64,000 nucleotides of DNA, from contig NZ_ABCM01000005.1 of assembly GCF_000170795.1 (NCBI RefSeq), positions 186,001-250,000 on the forward strand, written 5' to 3'. A program made the translations under genes and the position numbers. Source of the DNA: Pedobacter sp. BAL39. Lineage in GTDB: Bacteria; Bacteroidota; Bacteroidia; Sphingobacteriales; Sphingobacteriaceae. Shown here one piece after another: positions 52,312 to 62,681 of this stretch. Within the stretch, counting starts at the first letter, position 1. The number at the start of each line of letters is the position of its first letter. The notes beneath the pieces are model-generated. The model searched no databases, was not told the DNA's origin, and saw only the letters and a program-made list of their open reading frames with translations.

Positions 52312-54273
52312 CTAATCCTCGTTACTTGCAGGCATCTCTTCCGGAACAAGGTCGAGCTCTTCAAAAATGGAATTTTTGCTGCGAAATTCGGGAACGATTG
52401 TTTTCATTTGTTGAACCACCTTAGTCACATTGTTTACAACAGCATGTTTTTGCAACAATGACATGTGCTCCTGAACATCATCAAAATTATACTCCCGTAC
52501 TTTACCTATCATTATTTTTTCATGATGTGTAGGCAAGGTGTTTTCATTATCATTCAATAACTCTTCAAAAAGTTTCTCCCCTGGGCGTAATCCGGAATAG
52601 GTGATTTTAATATCCTCATTAGGAATTAAACCTGCCAATCGGATCATTTTCTTCGCAAGCTCGACGATCTTAACCGACTTACCCATATCGAAAACGAATA
52701 TTTCGCCACCTTTCCCCATGCAACCTGCTTCAAGCACCAGACGACAAGCTTCCGGAATAGTCATGAAAAACCTGGTAATTTCCGGATGGGTTACTGTTAC
52801 AGGTCCACCTTTTTCAATTTGCTGCTTAAACCTGGGTATTACTGATCCATTTGAGCCCAGAACATTACCAAACCGGGTAGTGATGAATTTCGTAATGGGT
52901 TTTACATCGAGCTCGTTTATATAACTCAAGCCATTACTAAAAATATGATTTTTATGATGCAGGGAATTGTTGAGCGACTGAACGTAAATTTCTGCTATAC
53001 GCTTAGAAGCACCCATTACATTTGTAGGATTTACCGCTTTATCTGTAGAAATCATTACAAACTTCTGAACTCCATATTTCACCGATTTATCGGCAATTAC
53101 TTTGGTTCCGATGACGTTTGTTTTAATAGCTTCTGCCGGATTATCCTCCATTAAGGGTACATGCTTGTAAGCGGCGGCATGATATACATAATGAGGTCTG
53201 TAGGTTTCAAAGAGTGACTCCATCCGTTTCTCATCCTTAACATCCCCGATGAAAGCATGGAAGTTGGTATTTGCATGAGATTCTTCCAGCTCGAGATAAA
53301 TGTTATGTAACGCGGTTTCACTTTGATCGCAAAGAATAATCAGGCCTGTTTCAAATTTCAGTAGCTGACGGACAATTTCACTGCCTATGGATCCTGCAGC
53401 ACCAGTAATCAAAATTCTCTTATCCTTTAGCTGTTTTTGAATCCCATCTATATCAATCTGGATGGGTTTTCTATTAAGCAAATCTTCAATATTCAGATTT
53501 TGAATTTGCGCTGTAGTTACATGACCTTTCGCCCAGACTTCAGGCGAGGGGATATTTAATACCTTTACATCATTTTCCAGACAGATATCCACCACGTGCT
53601 CTCTTCGTTCCGAGGGCAACGTATAGGATGCCAGAATAATTTCATCTACTTCATGATCAACAATCAGGCGCTCCAGCTCAGCAGCATCAAGAATCTTGAT
53701 TCCGTCAATGGTTTTTCCAACTTTACGGACATCGTCATCCACAAAGGCGATAATATTCTTATTTACCTTTGCATCGTGATCAAATGTTCTCTTCGTAGCT
53801 ACTCCGGCTTCTCCAGCGCCATAAATAATGACCCTTATTTTATCCAGTGTAGAATTCTTAATGTACATAAAAAAGTACTTAACGATCACCCGATAGGTAA
53901 TCAGAAACAAGAAGCTGAATAATGAATAAATAATGATGGTAACATTACTGGCAAACGATCCAAGATTAAAAACGATAAACAGTGCATTTGTAAAAAAGTA
54001 TACCAGGGAGCTCAGTAAGATGGAGAAAAGAATTCTGAAAGAATCCTGGGCACTTGTGTACCGAACAATACCCGCAAATGTTTTGATGTTATAGAAAACC
54101 ATCGAATTTACAATCACAAGAACAACAATAGCCTTATAAAGTGCTAAAGTATTGATGTCTTCAATGATGAAATTATTCTTTAAGATTTTCGCAAAAACAA
54201 GAGCAATGATACATAGACAGATGTCAATTGTAAAGATTATCCAGCGCGAAACAATATCCAGTTTAGTAAACAT
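52312..54273 (-). CDS. WbpM-like membrane UDP-sugar 4,6-dehydratase (CapD family)
   Basis: This 653-residue protein begins with four membrane spans, then a CoA-binding-like domain (VIIYGAGEAGVATKRTF), and a catalytic SDR domain with ITGAAGSIGSEIVRQLLKF and ISTDKAVNPTNVMGASKR, the Met-Gly-x-Ser-Lys variant of the WbpM/FlaA1 group. These enzymes turn UDP-GlcNAc into its 4-keto-6-deoxy form for N-acetyl-quinovosamine or N-acetyl-fucosamine. The WbpV-like and WbpL-like genes at 57643 and 54621 complete the usual three-gene set. Confidence 0.9.
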   Translation of the reverse strand: MFTKLDIVSRWIIFTIDICLCIIALVFAKILKNNFIIEDINTLALYKAIVVLVIVNSMVFYNIKTFAGIVRYTSAQDSFRILFSILLSSLVYFFTNALFIVFNLGSFASNVTIIIYSLFSFLFLITYRVIVKYFFMYIKNSTLDKIRVIIYGAGEAGVATKRTFDHDAKVNKNIIAFVDDDVRKVGKTIDGIKILDAAELERLIVDHEVDEIILASYTLPSERREHVVDICLENDVKVLNIPSPEVWAKGHVTTAQIQNLNIEDLLNRKPIQIDIDGIQKQLKDKRILITGAAGSIGSEIVRQLLKFETGLIILCDQSETALHNIYLELEESHANTNFHAFIGDVKDEKRMESLFETYRPHYVYHAAAYKHVPLMEDNPAEAIKTNVIGTKVIADKSVKYGVQKFVMISTDKAVNPTNVMGASKRIAEIYVQSLNNSLHHKNHIFSNGLSYINELDVKPITKFITTRFGNVLGSNGSVIPRFKQQIEKGGPVTVTHPEITRFFMTIPEACRLVLEAGCMGKGGEIFVFDMGKSVKIVELAKKMIRLAGLIPNEDIKITYSGLRPGEKLFEELLNDNENTLPTHHEKIMIGKVREYNFDDVQEHMSLLQKHAVVNNVTKVVQQMKTIVPEFRSKNSIFEELDLVPEEMPASNED

Positions 54274-54620
54274 AGTCGTTTGTGAGCATTTCAGCCAAAA
54301 TTAACAATATAAAAACTAAAAAATAACCTTCTCTAAAAGAGATGAAATAATTTATCATCTTTAACGCCCCTATCAATCTCAATGCTACATTCAGCAACTC
54401 ATTGTAACAAAAAAGTTAGCTACATCAGATAGCTTTAAGCTCAATATTCAACTGCGCATTCACGATTATACAACAATAATGCCCAACTGAATAAAATGAA
54501 TAGGAAAGGAAACAATTTAGGAGAAAAAGTAAACAAAAGACTGGACATCTTTACTGACAAGAAAAATTAACACATCTCAAAAAAATGTACAAATCAGCCC
54601 CAATGTCACCGGTTTTACGC
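54274..54620 (-). other. Intergenic region within the capsule locus
   Basis: These 347 AT-rich bases lie between the WbpL-like and WbpM-like genes. No open frame with protein character, RNA gene or terminator was found. A promoter box for the WbpM-like gene lies near its edge. Confidence 0.5.
54296..54303 (-). promoter_or_regulatory. Candidate -7 box for the wbpM-like gene
   Basis: The minus strand reads TAATTTTG, an exact TAnnTTTG match about 20 bases before the start codon at 54273. No good -33 was seen. Confidence 0.4.
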
Positions 54621-55553
54621 TTACTTCATCAAAATGGGTTTAAAAATCAGATAAATGGCCACTAATGGTATTAAAATAATTGCACTCAATATAAAGACAT
54701 CAATTTTTAAGAAAACAACAATTGCGATGACTGTTAATTGTACAACTGCGTACATCAATGAAACCAGTAAATGAGGTATTTTTTGCTCATTTGCAAGTAA
54801 CTGATAAAAGTGGAGGCGGTGCGCCTCAAAAATATTTTGTCTTAGATACAAGCGGTGGATAATCGTTAAGACAGCATCAACACCATATACGGCTAAAAAA
54901 AGTATATACCTATAATCAGCAGCTTTCAAAATTAAAATAATCAAGAGCGTGACAATCCAGAATGCAATGGATACACTTCCAACATCGCCAGCGAAACATC
55001 TCGCTTCTTCTAAAATGAAGAATAAGAAAACCAATGATGCCAGAATAGGTAACCAAATCAAATCTGGATTGACGAATGATACTACACGATAGTTTACAAA
55101 CTGAACTCCAAAAAGCAAGACCAGACTGTACAGGCCGGTGATGCCATTGATTCCGTCCATAAAATTATAAGCGTTTATAATCCCAATCATCAAGATATAT
55201 AACAAAGGAATTACCCACCATGGATACGCGTTAAATACATTGGCGGACCACAATGATAAAGTCACTGCAATCAGATGAAACAGGATTCTCAATTTACTGG
55301 ATAAAGTAATCCTGTCGTCAATGAAACTAATCACACCAATAATGAATAACCCCGATATAAACATCCAATACGCCGGATGCATTACCAGCGCAACCAACGC
55401 TGCAAACAGATAAATAACCCCTCCCCCTCTGATTGTCAACACAGTATGGGAACTTCTTTCATTCGGACGGTCAACGATGTTATAATGATCAGCTACTTGA
55501 AAGTAAAAATACATTACAAGAAAGAAGAGAGGAAGAAAAAGCAGATAAAACAT
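54621..55553 (-). CDS. WbpL/WecA-like undecaprenyl-phosphate sugar-1-phosphate transferase
   Basis: This 310-residue membrane protein with about nine to ten spans has an Asp-Asp pair near residue 80 (SFIDDRITLSS), NAYNFMDGINGITGLY, FAGDVGSVSIAF and HRLHFYQLLANE, the polyprenyl-phosphate sugar-1-phosphate transferase motifs in their WbpL form. By family it begins repeat-unit synthesis by adding the first amino sugar phosphate to undecaprenyl phosphate. It starts one base from the preceding reductase stop. A second member of the family lies at 7523, so the window holds two starter enzymes. Confidence 0.9.
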   Translation of the reverse strand: MFYLLFLPLFFLVMYFYFQVADHYNIVDRPNERSSHTVLTIRGGGVIYLFAALVALVMHPAYWMFISGLFIIGVISFIDDRITLSSKLRILFHLIAVTLSLWSANVFNAYPWWVIPLLYILMIGIINAYNFMDGINGITGLYSLVLLFGVQFVNYRVVSFVNPDLIWLPILASLVFLFFILEEARCFAGDVGSVSIAFWIVTLLIILILKAADYRYILFLAVYGVDAVLTIIHRLYLRQNIFEAHRLHFYQLLANEQKIPHLLVSLMYAVVQLTVIAIVVFLKIDVFILSAIILIPLVAIYLIFKPILMK

Positions 55554-56419
55554 CAGGAAATTTTATTCAATTCTTCAATACATTTTACAAGACTATCTCT
55601 CCAGTATGGGATCTGAAGTTCAAAAGTACTTTTAATTTTTGTTTTGTCCATTACTGAATACATTGGGCGTTTGGCTTTCGTAGGATAGGCAGAAGTATAA
55701 ATTGGATTCAACTTGATCTTTATTTGACTAATGTCAAATATCGCTTTCGCAAAATCATACCAGGAGGCGACCCCTTCATTACTGTAATGATAAACGCCAT
55801 ATTTATGATGATTCAGCTTAACAATATCGATTATTGTATTCGCCAGATCAATCGCATAAGTCGGAGTTCCAGCCTGATCAACAATTACTCCGAGTTCTGT
55901 TCTCTCCGAGGCCAGGCGCTTCATTGTTTTCATAAAATTATTGCCAATTTCGGAATAAAGCCAGCTTGTCCGGATGATAATGTGCTCATTTAATAGCCTT
56001 GCGATTCCAAGTTCACCATCAAGTTTAGTCCGTCCATAGACATTAATTGGATTAGTCGGAGATTCTTCATTCAGCAAATGCGGTATATTTCCCTCAAATA
56101 CAAAGTCGGTGGAAATGTGTATTAAGGTTGCTTTTATTTCTTGACAATATTTTGCAAGGTTAATGGAACCAGTTTTATTGATAAGTTCGCACAAATCCCT
56201 TTCATTCTCTGCTTGATCAACAGCAGTATACGCCGCACAATTGATCACATATTCAGGATTTTCACGATGAAACAACAAAGACAAAGATATTTCGTCTAAA
56301 ATATCTCCTTCTTCTTGACTTAAAAACAGAAACATTTCGATCATGTTTCTTTCCTGAGCAACTTTAGCCAGACATTGTCCAAGTTGTCCTTTACCTCCAA
56401 ATACTAAAATTCTTTTCAT
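55553..56419 (-). CDS. RmlD-like dTDP-4-dehydrorhamnose reductase (SDR)
   Basis: The start at ATG 56419 places ILVFGGKGQLGQCLAK right at the N-terminus; the longer frame to 56446 adds nine unlikely residues. Motifs are GxxGxxG in the first strand, NCAAYTAVDQAE, HISTDFVFEG, YGRTKLDGE (Tyr-x3-Lys) and RTSWLYSEIGNNFMKTM, as in RmlD, which makes dTDP-L-rhamnose. No RmlA, B or C gene is in the window. The neighbouring Gmd makes a related 4-keto sugar, so a different substrate is possible. Confidence 0.85.
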   Translation of the reverse strand: MKRILVFGGKGQLGQCLAKVAQERNMIEMFLFLSQEEGDILDEISLSLLFHRENPEYVINCAAYTAVDQAENERDLCELINKTGSINLAKYCQEIKATLIHISTDFVFEGNIPHLLNEESPTNPINVYGRTKLDGELGIARLLNEHIIIRTSWLYSEIGNNFMKTMKRLASERTELGVIVDQAGTPTYAIDLANTIIDIVKLNHHKYGVYHYSNEGVASWYDFAKAIFDISQIKIKLNPIYTSAYPTKAKRPMYSVMDKTKIKSTFELQIPYWRDSLVKCIEELNKIS

Positions 56420-56520
56420 AAGTTCGAAATTTTGAAACTTTAACAATTCTTTTCCGGCACTATTTTGGACTAATCTCCGGCTAAATCAGGTTTTGCTAAT
56501 GATCTTTGATAACCAGAAGA

Positions 56521-57636
56521 TTATTCAAATTGATTTTTAACGGAATATCCTGCTGCCTTAAGCATTAACTCTTTTCTGAAATGGTCTACGTCAGAGGCCA
56601 TCATTTCATTCACCAGAGCATTTAAATCGTACTTCGGCGTCCATCCCAGTTTGGTCTTAGATTTCGTAGGATCACCTATCAGCAGGTCAACTTCGGTAGG
56701 CCTGAAATAAGCGGGATCGACAACAACAACTTCCTTACCGATTTCTACCTGAAATTCAGAATTTGTGCAGGATTTCACGTACCCCCTTTCATCTGCACCT
56801 TCACCAGTAAATTCTATTTCGATGCCGACTTGCGCAAAGGACATCTTAACAAAATCTCTTACTGTTGTTGTTACACCGGTTGCGATCACATAATCTTCTG
56901 GCTGTTCCTGCTGCAGGATGAGCCACATTGCTTCCACATAATCTTTCGCATGTCCCCAGTCTCTGCGTGCATCAAGATTTCCAAGATAAAGTTTATCCTG
57001 AAGACCGAGGGCGATTTTAGAGACCCCACGGGTAATCTTTCGGGTTACAAATGTTTCTCCTCTTAATGGGCTTTCATGATTAAATAAAATCCCGTTACAG
57101 GCAAACATATTGTAGGCTTCGCGATAGTTTACTGTGATCCAATAGGCATACATTTTGGCTACCGCATAGGGTGACCTTGGATAGAATGGCGTACTTTCGG
57201 ATTGAGGCACTGCTTGTACCAGACCGTACAGTTCCGAGGTCGATGCCTGATAAATTCTGGTTTTCTTTTCCAGACCTAGAATACGAATTGCTTCTAATAA
57301 CCGTAATGTTCCGATCCCATCAGCATTTGCGGTATATTCTGGAGTATCAAAACTAACCTTTACGTGACTCATTGCCCCTAAGTTGTAAATCTCATCGGGT
57401 TGAACTTCCTGAACAATCCGGATCAGATTAGTAGAATCACTCAAATCTCCATAATGAAGTTTGAAACGAACATTCGCTTCGTGAGGATCCTGATATAAAT
57501 GGTCAATTCGATCTGTATTGAATAAAGAGCTTCTTCGTTTAATTCCATGTACTTCGTAACCTTTTTTTAACAGCAAATCTGCGAGGTAGGCTCCGTCCTG
57601 GCCGGTAATACCTGTTATCAGGGCTTTTTTCATCAT
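56521..57636 (-). CDS. gmd: GDP-mannose 4,6-dehydratase
   Basis: This 371-residue protein begins with [20 protein letters not shown] and has [51 protein letters not shown] (Tyr-x3-Lys) and [17 protein letters not shown], all diagnostic for Gmd. It turns GDP-D-mannose into GDP-4-keto-6-deoxy-D-mannose, precursor of GDP-L-fucose, GDP-D-rhamnose or GDP-perosamine. The next enzyme (Fcl, Rmd or Per) is not recognised in the window. It is cytoplasmic. Confidence 0.96.
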   Translation of the reverse strand: MMKKALITGITGQDGAYLADLLLKKGYEVHGIKRRSSLFNTDRIDHLYQDPHEANVRFKLHYGDLSDSTNLIRIVQEVQPDEIYNLGAMSHVKVSFDTPEYTANADGIGTLRLLEAIRILGLEKKTRIYQASTSELYGLVQAVPQSESTPFYPRSPYAVAKMYAYWITVNYREAYNMFACNGILFNHESPLRGETFVTRKITRGVSKIALGLQDKLYLGNLDARRDWGHAKDYVEAMWLILQQEQPEDYVIATGVTTTVRDFVKMSFAQVGIEIEFTGEGADERGYVKSCTNSEFQVEIGKEVVVVDPAYFRPTEVDLLIGDPTKSKTKLGWTPKYDLNALVNEMMASDVDHFRKELMLKAAGYSVKNQFE

Positions 57637-57642
57637 TATTTC

Positions 57643-58545
57643 TTATAAATCGTCAATTGTAAAATTCTTTAACACTTCTCTAGGCTGCCATCCCAGCATT
57701 TTTCGTGCCTTTGTATCATCAAAGGTTAGGTCAGACTGGATTTTTTTTAGCTTAAGTGAATTGATGGGTGCGCTATTCCCCAGAAAATCCCCGACCTTAG
57801 CAGCCAGCCGGGCTATCCAAAGTGGCATATTCAACACCGTCGTCCTATTTATCTGATCGGATATGACCTTCGAAAGTTCACAAAAGGCAGGATGATATCC
57901 ATCCGTCAGGTTATATATGCCACCGACATCTTTTACCCTGTTTAGAATCCGAGCGACATCGTCAGCCAAAACCATGCTTTTTTTAGCCTTACCGCCGGCT
58001 ATATTAAAATAATAGCCTGACCTGATACCCCTGATCATAGCGCCAAGATTCCCCGGAGGATTACTTCCCGCTAATAAAGGCAAACGGAGAATTGAGCAGG
58101 TTACGTTATTTCTGGCGCACCACTCTATTGCCAATATTTCCGATTGAATCTTGCTCATCCCATAGGCATCATTGGCCTTTAGTGGCCAATCTTCAGGAAT
58201 GTTATTTCCCGATTCCAGACCATATACAGAAACTGAACTAATAAATACAAATGATTTTGGCAGGTATCCTGATTTATCAATAGCAGCCAGGAGATGCCTT
58301 GTCCCAGCCACATTTACATCAAAGAAAGACTTCTTTTCAGCTGCTGTTTTAGGTACAGAGTGCGCCTTACCCGCAGCATGAACTACCAAATCAAATTCCG
58401 AAGAAATTACAGGTACTTTGGTAGACAGATCACATGTAATATCCTCATCCTGCCCACGGCCTAGACGAACAACTTTATCCTGATGAAAGGTATGAACAAT
58501 GTATTTACCTAAAAACCCGGATGCGCCTGTCAATAATATATTCAT
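57643..58545 (-). CDS. WbpV-like UDP-4-keto-sugar reductase/epimerase (SDR)
   Basis: This 300-residue extended SDR has LLTGASGFLGKYIV, HAAGKAHSVPK, FISSVSVYGLES, the catalytic Tyr128 and Lys132 (AYGMSK) and LRLPLLAGSNPPGNLGAMIR, matching reductases that act after WbpM-like enzymes to make UDP-QuiNAc or UDP-FucNAc. It overlaps the GT2 gene by 4 bases. The role is inferred from the WbpM/V/L set; a general UDP-glucose 4-epimerase assignment would be less specific. Confidence 0.85.
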   Translation of the reverse strand: MNILLTGASGFLGKYIVHTFHQDKVVRLGRGQDEDITCDLSTKVPVISSEFDLVVHAAGKAHSVPKTAAEKKSFFDVNVAGTRHLLAAIDKSGYLPKSFVFISSVSVYGLESGNNIPEDWPLKANDAYGMSKIQSEILAIEWCARNNVTCSILRLPLLAGSNPPGNLGAMIRGIRSGYYFNIAGGKAKKSMVLADDVARILNRVKDVGGIYNLTDGYHPAFCELSKVISDQINRTTVLNMPLWIARLAAKVGDFLGNSAPINSLKLKKIQSDLTFDDTKARKMLGWQPREVLKNFTIDDL

Positions 58546-59333
58546 GACTTTTTGGTTTTAAACCACCCCCATTTATTGAAGTAAATGAATGCACCATGAA
58601 TAGAATACCAAGTAAGTTTCCAGTTCTTATGAGATCCCTTGGCAAAATGGTGATATACGATCGCTTCCGGATAATATGCCGTTTTGGAATGCTGAAGAAA
58701 TCTTCTTGTCAGATCAGCATCTTCAATGTACATAAAAATCCTATCATCAAATAAGCCTACCTTCTTTAATGTATTTGTTCTTAGAAACATAAAACAACCC
58801 GATAAATACGGAATGTTATATATAATTTCATTGTAGTCTTTATCCTTGTATTCGTAACGATCCATGCGTTCTTTGAAATACTTCTTCAGAAAAGATGGCA
58901 TAAATCTCCTTGCAAACAAATCAAAGACCGTTGGATTAGTCTTACAGAGATATTGAATAGAATTATCCGGATACAATACTTTTGGCATCACATGCCCTGT
59001 TTCCAGATCAGATTCCATAAATGCATAGAGCTTTTCCAAAGTGCCTTCTGCAAAATAAATATCAGGATTGAGAACCAGATGATACATTGAATCCAGGTCA
59101 AAAGCTTTTAAAATTGCAATATTATGTGCAGCTCCGAAGCCCGGGTTTGTAGGATTAAATATATATTCTACGCGGTCATCATCATATAAATTCCTTAAAT
59201 CATCTGTAGGAGAATTATCAACCAAAAATAATCTAACGCGCAAATCAGTACGAAGGAAGCTGTCGATTGTTTCTGATAAAACCAATCGGTCATTCTTGTA
59301 CAAAACAATTGCAGCGGTTATTTGATATGTCAT
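58542..59333 (-). CDS. Glycosyltransferase family 2 (rhamnosyltransferase-like)
   Basis: This 263-residue GT-A enzyme has ITAAIVLYKNDRLVLSETID, FLVDNSPTDDL, NPGFGAAHNIAI and LVLNPDIYF (the Asn-Pro-Asp form of the metal-binding site), typical of the WbbL-like GT2 branch that often transfers rhamnose. YIEDADLTRRFLQ carries the ED base motif. ATGA-type overlaps on both sides suggest operon coupling. Confidence 0.9.
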   Translation of the reverse strand: MTYQITAAIVLYKNDRLVLSETIDSFLRTDLRVRLFLVDNSPTDDLRNLYDDDRVEYIFNPTNPGFGAAHNIAILKAFDLDSMYHLVLNPDIYFAEGTLEKLYAFMESDLETGHVMPKVLYPDNSIQYLCKTNPTVFDLFARRFMPSFLKKYFKERMDRYEYKDKDYNEIIYNIPYLSGCFMFLRTNTLKKVGLFDDRIFMYIEDADLTRRFLQHSKTAYYPEAIVYHHFAKGSHKNWKLTWYSIHGAFIYFNKWGWFKTKKS

Positions 59334-60085
59334 CTAAAAATCTTAATTAAGTGTTTAAAACTTGAGTAAATCATTAAAAAAGGCAGCAGGGCATACACCG
59401 TCTTTTTTGTCTTGGCAGCCGATACATACATCTTCATCTCTCCTTTTCTCATTTTCCATTTATTGCCACTAAGCCCGCCGACAGATAACTGTGGTCTGGA
59501 TAAAAGGGTCAGATAACAGTCTAACATCATGACCTGATAACGGTTACTCAAACGGATCAGCAATTCATGATCTTCTGTATATCGCATGACCTCATTAAAG
59601 CGAAATGGTATATTTCGCTTAACAACGAGGCAGGAAGTATTAAAATAATTCCGGAACAGGATGTTCCAGAATTTCAATTCAGTGGCATTTACAACTTCTG
59701 GACGCATGGAAAACAACCCGAAGTCGTCGGTGTAACGATGTCCTAAGACATCGGTCTTATTCTCTTTTAAATAAGAATTGATCAGGCTTAATTTTTCCGT
59801 ATGCCAAATATCATCTGAGTCCAGAAAAGCAACGTATTCACCGGTAGCATTTTCCCATCCGATATTTCTCGTGGATGAAACACCTTTATTCTTGTCAGAG
59901 CGAAAAATTCTCAACCTTTCATCACTAACTGCACCCGTTAATACTTTAATGGATTCGTCAACACTATAGTCATCCACTACAATGATCTCAAAATCAGAAA
60001 AAGACTGATTGAGACAGGAGTTTATAGTTTCAACTATAGTCTTTGATGCATTAAAGACAGGGATAACAATACTAAACCTGGTCAT
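59330..60085 (-). CDS. Glycosyltransferase family 2
   Basis: This 251-residue protein begins FSIVIPVFNASKTIVETINS and has IIVVDDYSVDESIKVL, GVSSTRNIGWENATGEYVAF and FLDSDDIWH with the DxD site, all GT2 hallmarks. YTEDHELLIRLSNRY has the ED catalytic base. The C-terminus has a hydrophobic helix that may touch the membrane. The start overlaps the polymerase gene by 14 bases. Sugar unknown. Confidence 0.9.
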   Translation of the reverse strand: MTRFSIVIPVFNASKTIVETINSCLNQSFSDFEIIVVDDYSVDESIKVLTGAVSDERLRIFRSDKNKGVSSTRNIGWENATGEYVAFLDSDDIWHTEKLSLINSYLKENKTDVLGHRYTDDFGLFSMRPEVVNATELKFWNILFRNYFNTSCLVVKRNIPFRFNEVMRYTEDHELLIRLSNRYQVMMLDCYLTLLSRPQLSVGGLSGNKWKMRKGEMKMYVSAAKTKKTVYALLPFLMIYSSFKHLIKIFR

Positions 60086-61232
60086 CTTTGAATTTAACTT
60101 TGGTACCTATAAAATAATGTAATATCATCTGGAAAATAAAAACCAGGTTCGAAAAGAAATCTACAAACACTGAAAACAGGATATTATGAAGGAGCACAAC
60201 AATTATAAATATCCATTTGATATTCACGTTTTTTCTCGTGGCCTTAACGTATACCAAGCTGAAGATCGTACCCAAAACGAAGTAAAATAAAATAGACCCC
60301 CAATATCCGAACGCGCCCAGGTAATTCGGAAACATGCTGGATACATTCAGATACTGATTTACAAGTTTAAAGTCAAATATATTCTCCTTTTCAAAAATCA
60401 TGTTCCTTATAAATGATGGAAAGAATGAAGACAAGACATAAGAAGGGTTGAAAGCAAAACCGGGATATTTATCAATATTAAAGTTCACATTATTAAGTGG
60501 CGATGTGACATAAATATATACCCAAAGGAACCCGGATGGAAGAAAAGCTGGATAATCATCTGAAGGCTGCGCTAAGTTAATAAACATTAAGGAATCGCCT
60601 GCTCTCAAATCACCCACAAACCCAAATAAGAATACGACACACAAAGCAACCAAGGCAATGGTAAAGACAGTTTTTGCCTTAAATTTATTTAGAAAAATAT
60701 AAGTCAAAACAGCCTGTACAGACATACTCATAAAAACCTGCCTGGTCACAAGTAAGATAGGCCAGCATAAACAGAACAGGAAAAACCAAAGGTATTTTTT
60801 GTTCCTGGTTGTCAAAAACAAATAAAAAAAGTAGTTGGACAGCGCGATAATCATAGCGTTTAAAAGTCCATGAAGACTTGGAATTCCCCACTCCGTATAT
60901 GCACCGGCTCCGATACCAAGAAGTGCCAATAAGGGCAGGGATCTGAAGTAAGCAATCTCCACCAAAGTCAAAGACAGCCATATAAAGAATACTATTTTAA
61001 GCACCTTATTTATTCCGATATTACTGAAATAAGTGGTTTTTCCGTCCCATTTTTTTGTAATAGAAATCACAAACAGATATGAGGCTGCAAAAGACGAACA
61101 ACTTAGTCCGATATAAAGTAAGGTAGAATTACTCAATACAGTAAGGAGTTTACTATACTGTAACGAATACAGGACCAGAACAAATAACCAGGTCAAAATA
61201 AAAAATACAATAGGATTTCTAATATTTACCAT
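60072..61232 (-). CDS. Wzy-like O-antigen/capsule polymerase
   Basis: The start at ATG 61232 follows the GT2 gene stop; the frame runs on to a TTG at 61250. About 386 residues with roughly ten to twelve spans and little charge, and a periplasmic-type loop with LRAGDSLMFINLAQPSDDYP. This fits O-antigen or repeat-unit polymerases, whose sequences are poorly conserved. It is placed between GT genes as in typical Wzx/Wzy clusters. Confidence 0.75.
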   Translation of the reverse strand: MVNIRNPIVFFILTWLFVLVLYSLQYSKLLTVLSNSTLLYIGLSCSSFAASYLFVISITKKWDGKTTYFSNIGINKVLKIVFFIWLSLTLVEIAYFRSLPLLALLGIGAGAYTEWGIPSLHGLLNAMIIALSNYFFYLFLTTRNKKYLWFFLFCLCWPILLVTRQVFMSMSVQAVLTYIFLNKFKAKTVFTIALVALCVVFLFGFVGDLRAGDSLMFINLAQPSDDYPAFLPSGFLWVYIYVTSPLNNVNFNIDKYPGFAFNPSYVLSSFFPSFIRNMIFEKENIFDFKLVNQYLNVSSMFPNYLGAFGYWGSILFYFVLGTIFSLVYVKATRKNVNIKWIFIIVVLLHNILFSVFVDFFSNLVFIFQMILHYFIGTKVKFKDDQV

Positions 61233-61236
61233 CTCA

Positions 61237-62028
61237 TCAGGATTGCTCAATTCGATTCTTTAAAGACCTTATTTTATGAAATAATGATTCTGGAAAGACA
61301 TAGAGCAGGGCTCTCTTTGTATAATCTTTCATGGCTCCGTAACCGTAAAAGATATAGGCCCATACCTTATCATCAACCTTTCCTTTTTGCATTGAGATTC
61401 TGAATTTCTCTCTTCTAGTTGCAGGCAAATCACTACTAACCCCCCCCATTAGAATCCGGGATACCACAAGATCGACATATTTGCATTTCCCCCGTTTTAC
61501 AAAATCATAAATTAAGTTATGGTCCGCACTCAATTTATACGACAAATCGAAATTAGGATGCAAGCGCCGTCTAATGAAAACTGATTGGTGACATAGGGCA
61601 TTGAGGTTTATTTTAATTCTATTAGTCTTAATAGACACCTCGTATACATCATCTTCATCAAATAAAGAAACATTTCCATAGATCAGTTCTACATCCTGCC
61701 CCAGCGGCCTATCAAAGATTTCTGAAACTATTTGATCATTAAAGAACATATCACCAGCATTCATGAATATAATCCATTCACCTGTTGCTTTTGATAGCCC
61801 TTTATTCATGGCATCAAATATGCCTTTATCGGGTTCGGAAACAATGGTTTGAATAGAAGAATCAAATTTCTTTATAATATCTATCGTTCCGTCGTTTGAA
61901 TTTCCATCTATAATGATGTACTCAATACGCTCGTACGTTTGATTCAGAACACTTTTAATCGTATCCTCAATAATGCCCGAACCGTTATAAACAACCGTTA
62001 CGACGGAGATAATTGGCTTCCTATTCAT
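61237..62028 (-). CDS. Glycosyltransferase family 2
   Basis: The start at ATG 62028 overlaps the acetyltransferase stop as ATGAATAG; a TTG at 62049 would add seven residues. The protein has [48 protein letters not shown] at the metal site and [14 protein letters not shown], all typical of GT2 enzymes of the WcaA/WcaE-like group. It is cytoplasmic or peripheral at the membrane. Sugar unknown. Confidence 0.9.
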   Translation of the reverse strand: MNRKPIISVVTVVYNGSGIIEDTIKSVLNQTYERIEYIIIDGNSNDGTIDIIKKFDSSIQTIVSEPDKGIFDAMNKGLSKATGEWIIFMNAGDMFFNDQIVSEIFDRPLGQDVELIYGNVSLFDEDDVYEVSIKTNRIKINLNALCHQSVFIRRRLHPNFDLSYKLSADHNLIYDFVKRGKCKYVDLVVSRILMGGVSSDLPATRREKFRISMQKGKVDDKVWAYIFYGYGAMKDYTKRALLYVFPESLFHKIRSLKNRIEQS

Positions 62029-62674
62029 GCTCTTTGTAAAATTTATCAATAAACTTATCTACATCGAAAAACATAGTCTCCACATACTCCAGGTCCTTGG
62101 TATTCCAATCCCACCATTTAATGGCTAAAAATTTTTGGATTTGGTCCGAACTAAATCTGTATCTGATGATCTTGGCAGGCACGCCACCAGCAATGGCATA
62201 AGGGGGTACGTCATCCTTTACCACTGCACCCGCTGCAATTATTGCTCCATCGCCAACAGATACACCATCGAGGATCACCACATTGGCTCCTATAAAAACG
62301 TCATGGCCAATGCTAATCGGTTCTCGTTCGTTCATCTTTGCTGTTTTGGAAAAGGTCCTTCCATTCTGCTCTGCTAAGGAATAGAACATGGGTGAGGTCG
62401 TAATCGTTTCGACAGGATGGATTCCCCAGCCACATAGTAAATTTGGTCCGATTGAACAGAATTTACCAATTACAGTCTCCGATATCCAGGAATTCTGGGA
62501 TATGTAAGTACCATATCCGACCTTAACGTTCTTAACATGATATGGAGAATACAGCTTCGATCCAGGATCAATACATGAATCCTTTGCAACATCACTAATA
62601 TACGCCCATGACATTCTACGTATAAAAAATGATTTTATAAAGCCTAGTGAGTTAGATATTGGCCAAAACTTCAT
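62021..62674 (-). CDS. CatB-like hexapeptide acetyltransferase
   Basis: The start at ATG 62674 lies eight bases after the preceding stop; the frame extends to 62710 with weaker starts. The protein shows hexapeptide repeats ([36 protein letters not shown]) and the xenobiotic-acetyltransferase-type loop [17 protein letters not shown], whose His is catalytic in the family. It likely O- or N-acetylates a capsule sugar. Confidence 0.88.
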   Translation of the reverse strand: MKFWPISNSLGFIKSFFIRRMSWAYISDVAKDSCIDPGSKLYSPYHVKNVKVGYGTYISQNSWISETVIGKFCSIGPNLLCGWGIHPVETITTSPMFYSLAEQNGRTFSKTAKMNEREPISIGHDVFIGANVVILDGVSVGDGAIIAAGAVVKDDVPPYAIAGGVPAKIIRYRFSSDQIQKFLAIKWWDWNTKDLEYVETMFFDVDKFIDKFYKEHE

Positions 62675-62681
62675 ATTTGTA

